From Megasphaera sp. UBA5897 (GTDB lineage Bacteria; Bacillota; Negativicutes; Veillonellales; Megasphaeraceae): a DNA stretch of 12,541 nt. Within the stretch, counting starts at the first letter, position 1, and each line of letters starts with the position of its first letter. The DNA is taken from the NCBI GenBank assembly GCA_002431345.1, contig DJEN01000039.1, forward strand, positions 1 to 12,541. Reading direction: 5' to 3'. Shown here piece by piece: positions 1 to 7,499 of this stretch. A program made the position numbers and the translations under genes. The notes beneath the pieces are model-generated. The model was not told where the DNA came from. It made no database searches and saw only the letters and a list, made by a program, of their open reading frames with translations.

Positions 1-3
1 GTT

Positions 4-80
4 TGGTGACCCAGTAGAGATTCGAACTCTAGACCCACAGCTTAGAAGGCTGTTGCTCTATCCAGCTGAGCTACTGAGTC
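4..80 (-). tRNA. tRNA-Arg (anticodon UCU)
   Basis: The complement folds as a cloverleaf. The 7-bp acceptor stem pairs GACTCAG with CTGGGTC (one T-G wobble), the anticodon stem ACAGC/GCTGT encloses loop CTTCTAA giving anticodon TCT, and the T arm carries TTCGAATC. The discriminator base is A, and the CCA end is encoded (TGG at 4-6 on the plus strand). It reads AGA codons. It is the third tRNA of a leftward cluster, 8 bases after tRNA-Gly. Further cluster members could lie beyond the left edge. Confidence 0.96.
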
Positions 81-88
81 ATAAAAAA

Positions 89-162
89 TGGAGCGGGTGA
101 TGGGAATCGAACCCACGTAACCAGCTTGGAAGGCTGGCGCTCTACCATTGAGCTACACCCGC
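89..162 (-). tRNA. tRNA-Gly (anticodon UCC)
   Basis: The complement gives acceptor stem GCGGGTG/CACCCGC, anticodon stem CCAGC/GCTGG with loop CTTCCAA (anticodon TCC), T arm GTGGG-TTCGATT-CCCAT, discriminator T and an encoded CCA (plus-strand TGG at 89-91). It reads GGA and probably GGG. It lies 6 bases after tRNA-Pro and 8 before tRNA-Arg, so the three are almost certainly processed from one precursor. Confidence 0.96.
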
Positions 163-168
163 GTGGTG

Positions 169-245
169 TGGTCGGAGCAGCAAGATTCGAACTTGCGACC
201 CCCTGGTCCCAAGCCAGGTGCGCTACCAAACTGCGCTATGCCCCG
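169..245 (-). tRNA. tRNA-Pro (anticodon UGG)
   Basis: The complement gives acceptor stem CGGGGCA/TGCTCCG (one G-T wobble), anticodon stem CCTGG/CCAGG with loop CTTGGGA (anticodon TGG), a TTCGAATC T loop, discriminator A and an encoded CCA (plus-strand TGG at 169-171). It is the first gene of the leftward tRNA cluster, starting only a few bases after the transcription start expected from the promoter at 258-286. Confidence 0.96.
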
Positions 246-257
246 CCAACAAAAAGT

Positions 258-286
258 ATTATACCGTAGGTATGCCCTTTTGTCAA
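258..286 (-). promoter_or_regulatory. Sigma-A-type promoter of the tRNA cluster
   Basis: Read on the minus strand there is a perfect -35 TTGACA (281-286), a 17-base spacer and a perfect -10 TATAAT (258-263). Transcription should start near 251, leaving a leader of only about 5 bases before tRNA-Pro. Consensus boxes are expected for a strongly expressed stable-RNA unit. Confidence 0.9.
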
Positions 287-389
287 ACCTTTTTTTACAA
301 TATATACATTTTTTCGTTATGTAAGAAATACGCAGATTGTATCTCTTCTACTGCTGAATACTGCTGCCTATTTCATATCGTGCTAATTC

Positions 390-428
390 GCACCCATTAT
401 GCAGTCTAGGCAGTTGGGTGCCCTTTTT
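390..428 (+). terminator. Orphan plus-strand terminator-like hairpin
   Basis: GCACCCA at 390-396 pairs perfectly with TGGGTGC at 415-421, with an 18-base loop that can itself form a short TGC/GCA pairing, and CCTTTTT follows immediately. This is the layout of an intrinsic terminator on the plus strand, but no plus-strand gene precedes it. The long loop and short T tract make it weak, and it could instead be a chance repeat or a protein-binding site. Confidence 0.3.
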
Positions 429-550
429 AGGCAGATACTCTAAAAAGCTGTCTGTCACATTCTACAAGGGCTTTATAAAACAATGTTTATCACACTCTCC
501 CTAAGCTGTCTAATCCCTACTATAGATACGTACGATAAACCCAGATGTTG

Positions 551-928
551 TCAGTATTTCTTCTGGCGCGGCTTCGATGCTGTTAATTGATAACTCATAT
601 CGAGCAGTATTTTGATTTTGTCATCTGACACACTACTGTCCAGTGCGACGGTAATCCAATTATTTTTGTTCATATGGTATGCTGGAAAGAAACCTCCTTC
701 CTTGCGCAGTGAGCCTATCAAAAGCGAGTCACATTTAAAATTGACTACATCCAGCAGTTCATTGCCCTGCAATCCCAGCTTATTCTTGGGAATATCCATC
801 ATGAGCGCAAACCACTTTTGATTACTGCAATGGCGAAACACTTCATAATTAGGATATTTAAGCCATGGATACTCTGGAAATACATGAAACGTTTCCATTA
901 TAAATGCTTCCAATTCATTGCGATTCAT
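551..928 (-). CDS. MmcQ/YjbR family protein
   Basis: A 125-residue soluble protein of the MmcQ/YjbR family, a small CyaY-like fold often called DNA-binding although no biological role is firmly established. Family-typical segments are WFALMMDIPKNK (39-50), the VNFKCD strand (62-67), FFPAYHMNKNNW (80-91) and a C-terminal helix that opens with SDDKIKILLDMSY (101-113) and runs into a basic tail, RQKKY. The length is normal. The ATG at 926-928 follows AGGAG at a suitable distance, which fixes the start. It is a single gene, separated by more than 300 bases from both neighbours and noticeably more AT-rich than the efflux genes. No strong promoter was recognised upstream. The family call is confident; the function is unknown. 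Confidence 0.88.
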   Translation of the reverse strand: MNRNELEAFIMETFHVFPEYPWLKYPNYEVFRHCSNQKWFALMMDIPKNKLGLQGNELLDVVNFKCDSLLIGSLRKEGGFFPAYHMNKNNWITVALDSSVSDDKIKILLDMSYQLTASKPRQKKY

Positions 929-1256
929 ACTTTCATCTCCTTAAATTTCGATTTATGTAGCTAAAATGCATATCCCTATTCGCCAAGGAAAAAACGTTAT
1001 AAGAGTCCTTCATACAGCAGCGAATGTCTTATCATACAACTTGGGCATCCTGTATTGTCACTTTCTCAGTTGGACATAAACTCCTGATATGCAAAAAGCC
1101 CTTGTTCCAACATCTTGACGCAATGTGGACACGGGGCTTAATGCGTTCTCAGCCTAGCCAAGTGTTCGCAATTCTAATAGGCGGTTGCCATAACATTTCT
1201 CATAAATCATTTTGCAAACACCCAGCTAAAGCAACTATCTTTTTTTAGGATTTTAA
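929..1256. other. Intergenic region between efflux operon and yjbR gene
   Basis: No supported gene. The plus-strand reading frame at 1024-1248 has no recognisable ribosome binding site or family resemblance. The region holds the probable efflux-operon terminator (1093-1139) and the ribosome binding site of the yjbR gene. For a yjbR promoter only weak candidates are visible, for example a minus-strand TTGGCG at 981-986, with no good -10 box at the right distance. Confidence 0.6.
1093..1139 (-). terminator. Probable intrinsic terminator of the marR-efflux operon
   Basis: On the minus strand AAGCCC (1134-1139) pairs with GGGCTT (1096-1101). Inner helices TGT/ACA, CCA/TGG and CAT/ATG are separated by a small internal loop and single-base bulges around a 9-base loop, and the descending arm ends in CTTTTTGC. 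It lies about 118 bases past the RND stop codon. The imperfect stem and short T tract keep confidence moderate. Confidence 0.55.
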
Positions 1257-4200
1257 CTATTTTTTTTTGACTTTAAACCATGCGGCATACATTGTCGGCA
1301 ATACCAACAACGTCAGCACGGTGGCCACAAACAAGCCACTGGCAATAGCAACCGCCATGGGCCCCCAAAAGATGCTACGCATCAAGGGTATCATGCCGAG
1401 AATGGCTGCAGCTGCCGTCAGCATAATCGGCCGAAAACGCAGGACGGCTGAGTCGATAATCGCATGCCATGGATCTTCTCCAGCTGCCATGTGTTTGTCG
1501 ATTTGGTCAATCAAAATGACAGAATTGCGGATAATCATGCCGCCTAACGCCAAAATACCCAGATAGGCTACAAATCCCAAGGATTTGCCAAAGAGCAGCA
1601 TGCCAAAGGATACGCCGATAATCCCCATCGGAGCTGTAATCAGCGTCAATAGCATCAGCGAAACACGGCGAAGCTGAAACATGAGCAGGGTCATAATGAT
1701 GAGGATCATAATAGGAACGGGGCCTAAAAGATAGCGCAGTGATTTTTGGCTGTTTTCCAAGGCACCATCTACTTCTACAGAATAGCCAAAGGGCATGGCG
1801 TCGCGAATGTCTTTGATCGAATCGTATGCTTTTTGTGTTGCATCATTGGCTGTGCCGGATTTAATGCTGCCTTCGACGGTAATCGTCGGTTTTAGGTCTC
1901 GGCGCCAAATAAGGGCATCTTCGGCACCGTATGTAATGGAAGCAATCTGTTCCAGCGGTACGTATCCCCTGCCTGTATACACAGGAATCGTTTTGATTTT
2001 GGACAAATCATTTCGGTCACTGTCCTGCAGGCGAAGCTGAATGCCAATCGTTTTATCTGCAGCATAGTATTCTGCAATCGTCGCGCCGGATAGTTCCGTA
2101 TACAGCGTTTTGGCAACGTCCTGTCCGGATAATCCCATAGCACGCAGTTTATTTTGATCTAGCTGCAAATGCATGACTTTACTCTTTTGTTCCCAATTAA
2201 GAAATACATTTTCTGTATTGCTGTCGCTGCGAATCCGATCGGCAATTTGCTGAGCATACAATTTGACTTTGTCTACATCATAACCGGATACGCGCAGCAT
2301 AATCGGATAATCCGACGGCGGCCCTAAAGGAACGTTTTTGATGTTGCAGCGCACGCCCGGCTGTTTATCAGCCATTTCCTTTTTTATTTTCTGCGTCAAA
2401 TCTTCCCGTGCCGCGACATCCTTGGCAACGACGACAAACTGCGCGTAATTGTTTTTCGGCAGTACCGGTTCCAGCGTCAGCACAAACCTGGGCGCACCTT
2501 CGCCTACATAATAGGAATAGCTGTCTATCTGTTCGTTTTGGGTATCCAAAAAAGAAGATAACGTTTTGGCTTCTTTTTCAGAAGCCTGCATAGACGAGCC
2601 TTCGGGCAGCGTCATTTCTACGATAATTTCCGGTCGCAGCGAAGGCGGGAAAAATTCCTGTGGAATCCATTTCATCAAGCCAACAGAAAGGACAAACAGG
2701 CCGACCGTGCCACCGATGACGACAGCCCGGTGCGTCAGGCACCATGTAAGCACCTGGCGGAACAAGCGGTAAAAACGGCTTTGATACAGCGGCTTTTCGG
2801 TCGTTTCCGGTTTCACTTTGATCAAATAGTAGCCAAAAAGCGGGGCTACCATAACAGAAACAATCCACGACAACAACAGTGCCGCTAAAATAACCGGAAA
2901 TAACGATTTGCAAAATTCAGATGCCGCGCCGTCTGCAAAGGCAACAGGAATAAAACCGGCACAAGTAACCAGCGTCCCCGTCAGCATAGGTTTGGCTGTC
3001 GCTTTAAAAGCATAGCAAGCGGCACTCAGCCTGTCCATCCCTTTTTCCAGCTGTACGCTCATCATTTCTACGGCAATAATCGCGTCATCTACCAAAAGCC
3101 CCAGCGCAATAATCAAGGCACCCAGGGATACTTTGTGCAAATCGATGCCGGCTATTTCCATGACGCAGAACACGCCAGTCAAAACCAAGGGAATACAAAA
3201 AGCTACGACAAGGCCCGTACGCAGCCCCAAGCTGAGAAAGCTGACGACGAGGACAATGATAATCGCTTCCCGCAGTGTATTGACAAAATCACTGATGGAA
3301 TCTTTGACGACTTTTGGCTGATCTGATACTTGATGCAGTTCCATGCCGGCCGGCAAATCCTGCTTGACACTCGTCTGCAGTTTTTCCAGATTATCGCCCA
3401 GCGTCAAGATATTGCCGCCTGTCTTCATGGACAAGGCAATGCCTACAGCCGGTTTGCCGTTATAATACATTTTGGGATCTGAAGGGGCTGTATACCGCCG
3501 TTCGACAGTGGCAATATCGCCAAGGCGGAATACCCGTCCGTTAGCATTAATCGGCAGGTTGCGGATAGCTTCTATATCTTCAAAAACACCGCTGATACGC
3601 AGATATACATTGTCAGACTTCGTATCTATCATACCGGCCGGCGTCATGGCATTCTGACCCTTGACGGCATTGGCAATCACCGTAGGCGCAATGCCCAGTT
3701 CTGCCAATTTGGCATTGGCTACTTCGATATAAACTTTTTCAGACTGCTCGCCTACGATTTCTACTTTGCTGACATCTTGTACACCCAGCATAATACGGCG
3801 GATTTTTTCTGCTTTCTGCCGCAGTTCTTCATAGGAATAGCCATCGCCGGTAATCGCATAGACAGACCCATAAACATCATCAAAGCGGTCATTGTAATAC
3901 GGCCCGTAGACGCCTTCAGGCAAATCTTTTTTCATATCCTCCGTCAAATTCCGCACTTCGTGCCACGTGCTGCGAATGCTGTCTGCCGGTGCCTGGTCGG
4001 TCAGATTGACATAGATGACAGCTTGCCCCGGACTGGAATAACTTTTAATGTAGTCCAGGTTCGGCGTATCCTGCAGTTTTTTTTCAATTTTATCTGTTAC
4101 TTGATCTTGCATCTGCTGGGCTGTCGCTCCGGGCCAGGCAACAGTAACGACCATTTGCCGCACCGTATATGCCGGATCTTCCATCCGCCCCAGTTTCATA

Positions 4201-4289
4201 TATGAAAATACACCGGCAATGGCCACAATGACGATAAAATACCAGACAAGGACTTTGTTTTTCAGTGCTAACTCGGATAAATTTTTCAT
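1257..4289 (-). CDS. RND-family multidrug efflux transporter permease
   Basis: A 1010-residue inner-membrane proton-driven pump of the resistance-nodulation-division superfamily, most like the hydrophobic/amphiphilic drug-efflux branch with a GRMEDP motif near residue 34 (TriC-like; inference). The layout is classical: an N-terminal membrane helix (about 13-32), a periplasmic porter domain, a bundle with the paired proton-relay aspartates D401 and D402 in GLLVDDAIIAVE, a second periplasmic loop, and C-terminal helices with GGMIIRNSVILID, where R921 sits where AcrB has its essential lysine. The metal-efflux signature of CzcA-type pumps was not seen. The ATG overlaps the stop of the adaptor gene by 4 bases (ATGA), so translation is probably coupled. 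Length is slightly below the usual 1020-1050 but all domains appear present. The substrate is unknown. Confidence 0.95.
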   Translation of the reverse strand: MKNLSELALKNKVLVWYFIVIVAIAGVFSYMKLGRMEDPAYTVRQMVVTVAWPGATAQQMQDQVTDKIEKKLQDTPNLDYIKSYSSPGQAVIYVNLTDQAPADSIRSTWHEVRNLTEDMKKDLPEGVYGPYYNDRFDDVYGSVYAITGDGYSYEELRQKAEKIRRIMLGVQDVSKVEIVGEQSEKVYIEVANAKLAELGIAPTVIANAVKGQNAMTPAGMIDTKSDNVYLRISGVFEDIEAIRNLPINANGRVFRLGDIATVERRYTAPSDPKMYYNGKPAVGIALSMKTGGNILTLGDNLEKLQTSVKQDLPAGMELHQVSDQPKVVKDSISDFVNTLREAIIIVLVVSFLSLGLRTGLVVAFCIPLVLTGVFCVMEIAGIDLHKVSLGALIIALGLLVDDAIIAVEMMSVQLEKGMDRLSAACYAFKATAKPMLTGTLVTCAGFIPVAFADGAASEFCKSLFPVILAALLLSWIVSVMVAPLFGYYLIKVKPETTEKPLYQSRFYRLFRQVLTWCLTHRAVVIGGTVGLFVLSVGLMKWIPQEFFPPSLRPEIIVEMTLPEGSSMQASEKEAKTLSSFLDTQNEQIDSYSYYVGEGAPRFVLTLEPVLPKNNYAQFVVVAKDVAAREDLTQKIKKEMADKQPGVRCNIKNVPLGPPSDYPIMLRVSGYDVDKVKLYAQQIADRIRSDSNTENVFLNWEQKSKVMHLQLDQNKLRAMGLSGQDVAKTLYTELSGATIAEYYAADKTIGIQLRLQDSDRNDLSKIKTIPVYTGRGYVPLEQIASITYGAEDALIWRRDLKPTITVEGSIKSGTANDATQKAYDSIKDIRDAMPFGYSVEVDGALENSQKSLRYLLGPVPIMILIIMTLLMFQLRRVSLMLLTLITAPMGIIGVSFGMLLFGKSLGFVAYLGILALGGMIIRNSVILIDQIDKHMAAGEDPWHAIIDSAVLRFRPIMLTAAAAILGMIPLMRSIFWGPMAVAIASGLFVATVLTLLVLPTMYAAWFKVKKK

Positions 4290-5374
4290 GCGTCATCACG
4301 CTCCGTCCGTACTTTTTCTCCTTCCGTGAGCATATGCACGCCTGCCGTGACGACGACATCGCCTTGGGACAAGCCGGTTACATTGACCGTATTATCGCCA
4401 AAATCCGATACGGTTACCTCTTTCAGTGATAAGGTTTTATCTTTTCCTACTACCCACACGCAAGGTGTATCTCCAGTCTGGTAAATAGCTGACAACGGCA
4501 GGACATATACCTCTGTATTCTGACTGGTTTGACTGCGGTTGGTGACGCTTGCCGTCATGCCCAGCTGCATGCCTTCCGGCGGATTGGTCACAGTCACGCA
4601 AACCTTATATGTCCGAGAAGCTGCATCTGCCATCGGGGCTACTTCCCGGACAACGCCGTTTGCCGTCTGCCCCTGCAAAGCCCAGAAGGAAATGCTGACC
4701 TCTTTGCCAATTGGGAAATCTGCCAAGCGATTTTCCGGTACATTGATTTGTACTTCCAAATCTCCCGTATGCACCAGTGTCAAAACTGTTTGTCCGGCGC
4801 CGACAACTTGTCCGACTTCGCCGACAATGCTGGATACAACACCGTCGGCATCAGCAGTCAGCTGCGTATAGGATAATTGGTTTTGCTGAGCCTGCTGTGC
4901 AGCCATTGCCTGTTCGTACTGAGCCTGGGCCTGATTGTACGTTGTTTGATATTGATCTAGCACAGCGGCACTGACAGCATCTTCATTAAATAATTGCTGA
5001 TACCGCGCCAAATTGGATTGTGCCAGCTGCAGCTGTGCCTGTGCCGAGCTAACCTGAGCTTGGGCCTGATTGACGCTTTGGGCAATATCCTGCGGATTAA
5101 TCGTCATCAAAACATCACCAGCATGAACCATACTGCCGAGCTGTACGTTGCGCGCCGTAATCCGGCCGCCTGCCTGAAAGGCTAAATTGCTTTCATAGCG
5201 TCCTTTGACTGTACCGGAATAAGTTCCGGCCGTACTATCCGATTCTGCTCCTACCTGCACGGTTTTGACAAGCTGCGCTTCTTCTTTAGGCTGAGTCTGC
5301 TGGCCGCAGCCGCTAAGACTCAAAACAAGCGTAAAAACAATGGCGGCATGCAGCCAAGACATGTTGCTTTTCAT
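4286..5374 (-). CDS. RND efflux membrane-fusion (adaptor) lipoprotein
   Basis: A 362-residue periplasmic adaptor (HlyD/AcrA-type) linking an RND pump to an outer-membrane channel. It starts with a lipoprotein signal peptide: hydrophobic residues 8-20 and lipobox LSGC, with Cys23 the acylation site. Next come the first half of the lipoyl/barrel-sandwich domain (about 63-95), a Gln/Ala-rich coiled-coil hairpin (about 97-168), the second lipoyl half (about 168-202), and beta-barrel and membrane-proximal domains to the C terminus. The start is supported by AAAGGAG just upstream and by the 4-base ATGA overlap with the marR stop. Its own stop overlaps the RND start in the same way. No outer-membrane channel gene follows, so a TolC-like partner must be encoded elsewhere. 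Confidence 0.95.
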   Translation of the reverse strand: MKSNMSWLHAAIVFTLVLSLSGCGQQTQPKEEAQLVKTVQVGAESDSTAGTYSGTVKGRYESNLAFQAGGRITARNVQLGSMVHAGDVLMTINPQDIAQSVNQAQAQVSSAQAQLQLAQSNLARYQQLFNEDAVSAAVLDQYQTTYNQAQAQYEQAMAAQQAQQNQLSYTQLTADADGVVSSIVGEVGQVVGAGQTVLTLVHTGDLEVQINVPENRLADFPIGKEVSISFWALQGQTANGVVREVAPMADAASRTYKVCVTVTNPPEGMQLGMTASVTNRSQTSQNTEVYVLPLSAIYQTGDTPCVWVVGKDKTLSLKEVTVSDFGDNTVNVTGLSQGDVVVTAGVHMLTEGEKVRTERDDA

Positions 5375-5835
5375 TTCTCCGTCTCTCCTTTCGTGTCGGC
5401 TATACTTTCAATAGAAAGATTGGCAGCATTGCGGGCCGCTATCTGCAGTCCTTGAATAGTCTGCTCAATCAGTGCCGGATCCATTCCTTTTGTCGTTTCA
5501 TGAATCCACCGCTGAAGTATGTCCAGCAATGCCTGCCGGATACGTTGGGCTTTTTCCGTCAAATAGATATATTTAAACCGCCGGTCTGCATCATCTTGTT
5601 TTCGCCGGATATATCCCTTCGCTTCCAGCGTTTTGACGTTGCGGGCAATAAGTGCCTTATCTGCCGTCAATGATTTGCAAACATCATCCTGGCTTCGTCC
5701 GTCACCTCGGTACAGTTCCACTAAAATGACATACTCAGCATAACTAAGCTGCCACGGCTGGCAGGCATAAGAAATAAAGGCCTGGGAACGCCGATTAAGC
5801 ACGCCAAAATGATAACCAATGCTCGTATAATCCAT
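5371..5835 (-). CDS. MarR-family transcriptional regulator
   Basis: A 154-residue winged-helix regulator. Residues about 48-78 form the helix-turn-helix (SQDDVCKSLTADKALIARNV core), followed by the wing with the DDADRR motif and the strand KYIYLT (87-93). Flanking N- and C-terminal helices would form the dimer interface. MarR proteins usually repress their own promoter and neighbouring efflux genes until a ligand binds, and here the gene leads the operon that encodes the adaptor and pump. The ATG at 5833-5835 follows AAGGAGG (5843-5849) at ideal spacing. Its stop overlaps the adaptor start by 4 bases. The perfect inverted repeat at 5855-5871 between promoter and gene is the likely operator. 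The family call is secure; ligand and regulon are inference. Confidence 0.93.
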   Translation of the reverse strand: MDYTSIGYHFGVLNRRSQAFISYACQPWQLSYAEYVILVELYRGDGRSQDDVCKSLTADKALIARNVKTLEAKGYIRRKQDDADRRFKYIYLTEKAQRIRQALLDILQRWIHETTKGMDPALIEQTIQGLQIAARNAANLSIESIADTKGETEK

Positions 5836-5854
5836 GACTGTCCCTCCTTTATAA

Positions 5855-5871
5855 AGTTGACCAAATCAACT
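5855..5871. promoter_or_regulatory. Candidate MarR operator (inverted repeat)
   Basis: Perfect 6-bp inverted repeat AGTTGA-ccaaa-TCAACT in the leader of marR, beginning about 4 bases past the expected transcription start and ending just before the ribosome binding site. A short palindrome of this size and position is typical of MarR-dimer sites. The half-site GTTGA resembles that described for some MarR efflux repressors such as MexR, from memory. Confidence 0.65.
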
Positions 5872-5881
5872 ATTTATACAT

Positions 5882-5910
5882 AGTATAGCAAATTTTGTTT
5901 TTTCAAGCAA
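5882..5910 (-). promoter_or_regulatory. Promoter of the marR-efflux operon
   Basis: On the minus strand: -35 TTGCTT (5905-5910), 17-base spacer, -10 TATACT (5882-5887). Expected start near 5875, just ahead of the inverted repeat at 5855-5871, so a bound regulator would block initiation or early elongation. The -35 box matches consensus mainly in TTG. Confidence 0.6.
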
Positions 5911-5926
5911 TAGTGCTTAATTTAGC

Positions 5927-5976
5927 AAAAAGGAGTTGTAACAACATGAAATTTTGAGTTCATGTGTTACAACCCC
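5927..5976 (-). terminator. Intrinsic terminator of the brnQ-permease operon
   Basis: Arms 5932-5950 and 5959-5976 form an almost perfect stem of about 18 bp (one G-A style mismatch and one bulged base) around an 8-base loop. On the minus strand the stem is followed by TTTTT (5927-5931). It lies 120 bases beyond the permease stop and just upstream of the marR promoter, insulating the two units. It has a weaker TTT on the other side. Confidence 0.85.
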
Positions 5977-6095
5977 TTTACTATACAGTGTTACGTGCAT
6001 CGTTTGAAACAATGCTATTTATTTTCTTTAAACTAAAAACTTTTAAAGGCAACGACATAATTCATAATAACAAAATCGTTATATATGCCGTCTTA

Positions 6096-7475
6096 TTACT
6101 TTTTATTTAACACACTGTGCGCATGTCCATATGCCAAATAAATCAGCAAGCCTAACACGGACCAACCGCCAAACAACAGCAAGGTATGATATGACAGCTG
6201 CGTAAAGACAAAAGCACAAAAGATAAATCCCAACGGGGCGATAACATGGACTGCCGGGCAGCGGAAGCCGCGCGGCTTATCCGGATATACCTTGCGCAGA
6301 ATCAAAATGCCTACGCAGGAACAGAGAAAAGCAAAAATAGTCCCGGCGCTGCATGTTTCTGCAACGATATGAATCGGCGTAAAGCCTGTGATGACAGCTA
6401 CAATACAGCCAATGATGATTTGAATAATATACGGTGTATGGTATTTGTGATGTACTTTGTATAATGCCATAGGCATCAATCCGTCACGGCTCATCGAATA
6501 CAGCGCACGGCTTTGTGCAAAGAGCATTCCCAAGACTACCGTAGACAGACCGCAAAGTGCGCCCGTGCCTACAATGGCAGAACCCAAATGCATGCCAATA
6601 TATTCCAAAACAAATGAAGCCGGTGCTGCCGTATCCAGCATGGTATACGGTACAACCCCTGTCATAGCTGCACAAACAGCAATGTACAAGATGGTACAAA
6701 TCGTCAAGGCTGAAATAATCCCAATCGGCATATCCCGATTGGGATTTTTAGTTTCTTCTGCCGCAGTAGATAAGGCATCAAATCCCAGGTATGCAAAGAA
6801 CAAGACGGCTGTGCCCGCTGCTACGCCGGAAAAACCATACGGTAAAAAAGGCTGCCAATTCATGGGTTCAATATGTGGTGCCGCTAAAAACAGAAAGACA
6901 AAAATCGTGCCGATTTTGACATATACTAATATACGATTGACATGCGCGCTTTCTCGGACACCAATAACCAGCAGTGCCGTCGTCAATAAGACAATGGCAA
7001 CGGCCGGCAGATTGATGAGCCCGCCGTCTGCCGGTACGGTCGTCAGGGCTTTAGGCAAATCAATACCGCAGGAATGCAGAATCCCTACAAAATAGGCAGA
7101 CCAGCCGCCGGCTACGGCACTGGCACCTACAGAATATTCCAAAATCAGACTCCAGCCAACCCACCAGCCAAAGATTTCACCCAGTGATGCATAGGCGTAC
7201 GTATACGAACTCCCGGACACGGGCAAAAAAGATGCCAATTCCGAATAGGCCAGGCATACAAACGCACACGTAACCGCAGCCAATACAAATGATAACATAA
7301 GTCCAGGCCCGGCATATTTAGCTGCGCCAATACCTGTCAGGACAAATATGCCGGTACCAATAATAATTCCCAAGCCCATCAGCGTAATATCAAAAGCGCC
7401 TAGTGCTTTTGTCAATTTCTTTTCCTGCGTATGAGCCATTAAATCATCAAATGACTTCCTTCTAAAAATGTCCAA
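6096..7475 (-). CDS. APC-superfamily amino acid permease (CAT/YfnA-like)
   Basis: A 459-residue integral membrane protein with about 12 hydrophobic helices. The first helix carries GLGIIIGTGIFV (34-45), the unwound substrate-binding motif of the APC fold. The segment FFAYLGFDALSTAAEETKNP (226-245) followed by NRDMP is the hallmark of the cationic amino acid transporter group (YfnA/GkApcT/SLC7A1-like), so it probably imports amino acids with protons. The exact substrate cannot be read from sequence. The chosen start is TTG at 7473-7475 with AGAGG about 8 bases upstream; an in-frame ATG at 7437-7439 (MAHTQEKK) is an alternative with a poorer binding site. It follows brnQ by 24 bases, so the two form an operon of amino-acid transporters. 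Confidence 0.93.
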   Translation of the reverse strand: MDIFRRKSFDDLMAHTQEKKLTKALGAFDITLMGLGIIIGTGIFVLTGIGAAKYAGPGLMLSFVLAAVTCAFVCLAYSELASFLPVSGSSYTYAYASLGEIFGWWVGWSLILEYSVGASAVAGGWSAYFVGILHSCGIDLPKALTTVPADGGLINLPAVAIVLLTTALLVIGVRESAHVNRILVYVKIGTIFVFLFLAAPHIEPMNWQPFLPYGFSGVAAGTAVLFFAYLGFDALSTAAEETKNPNRDMPIGIISALTICTILYIAVCAAMTGVVPYTMLDTAAPASFVLEYIGMHLGSAIVGTGALCGLSTVVLGMLFAQSRALYSMSRDGLMPMALYKVHHKYHTPYIIQIIIGCIVAVITGFTPIHIVAETCSAGTIFAFLCSCVGILILRKVYPDKPRGFRCPAVHVIAPLGFIFCAFVFTQLSYHTLLLFGGWSVLGLLIYLAYGHAHSVLNKK

Positions 7476-7499
7476 ATCCCAAACCTCTTCTCTATCGCT

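Larger units (their letters stand above)
246..550. other. AT-rich intergenic gap between tRNA cluster and yjbR gene
   Basis: No believable gene is present. The gap holds the tRNA promoter (258-286), a direct repeat TACTGCTG (349-356 and 359-366), three copies of TAGGCAG (inverted at 364-370, direct at 407-413 and 428-434), an inverted repeat GCACCCA/TGGGTGC (390-421) followed by CCTTTTT on the plus strand, and an inverted repeat CTTTTTAG/CTAAAAAG (423-447). No convincing minus-strand terminator for the yjbR gene was found here. Confidence 0.6.

Noticed and set aside
1..250. Phage or island attachment site in the tRNA cluster
   Set aside because: No integrase gene and no second copy of a tRNA 3' end was found in the window.
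1000..1145. Minus-strand frame with CPHC and CPSC pairs, suggesting a decayed zinc-ribbon protein
   Set aside because: The frame is broken by stops, has no start, and overlaps a hairpin that explains the sequence better. Two Cys pairs can occur by chance.
1024..1248. Plus-strand 74-codon open frame between the efflux operon and yjbR
   Set aside because: No ribosome binding site, no family resemblance, and it crosses the likely terminator hairpin at 1093-1139.
4529..4876. Overlapping plus-strand open frames of 110-115 codons inside the adaptor gene
   Set aside because: They are antisense shadows of a well-supported lipoprotein gene with no matching domains.
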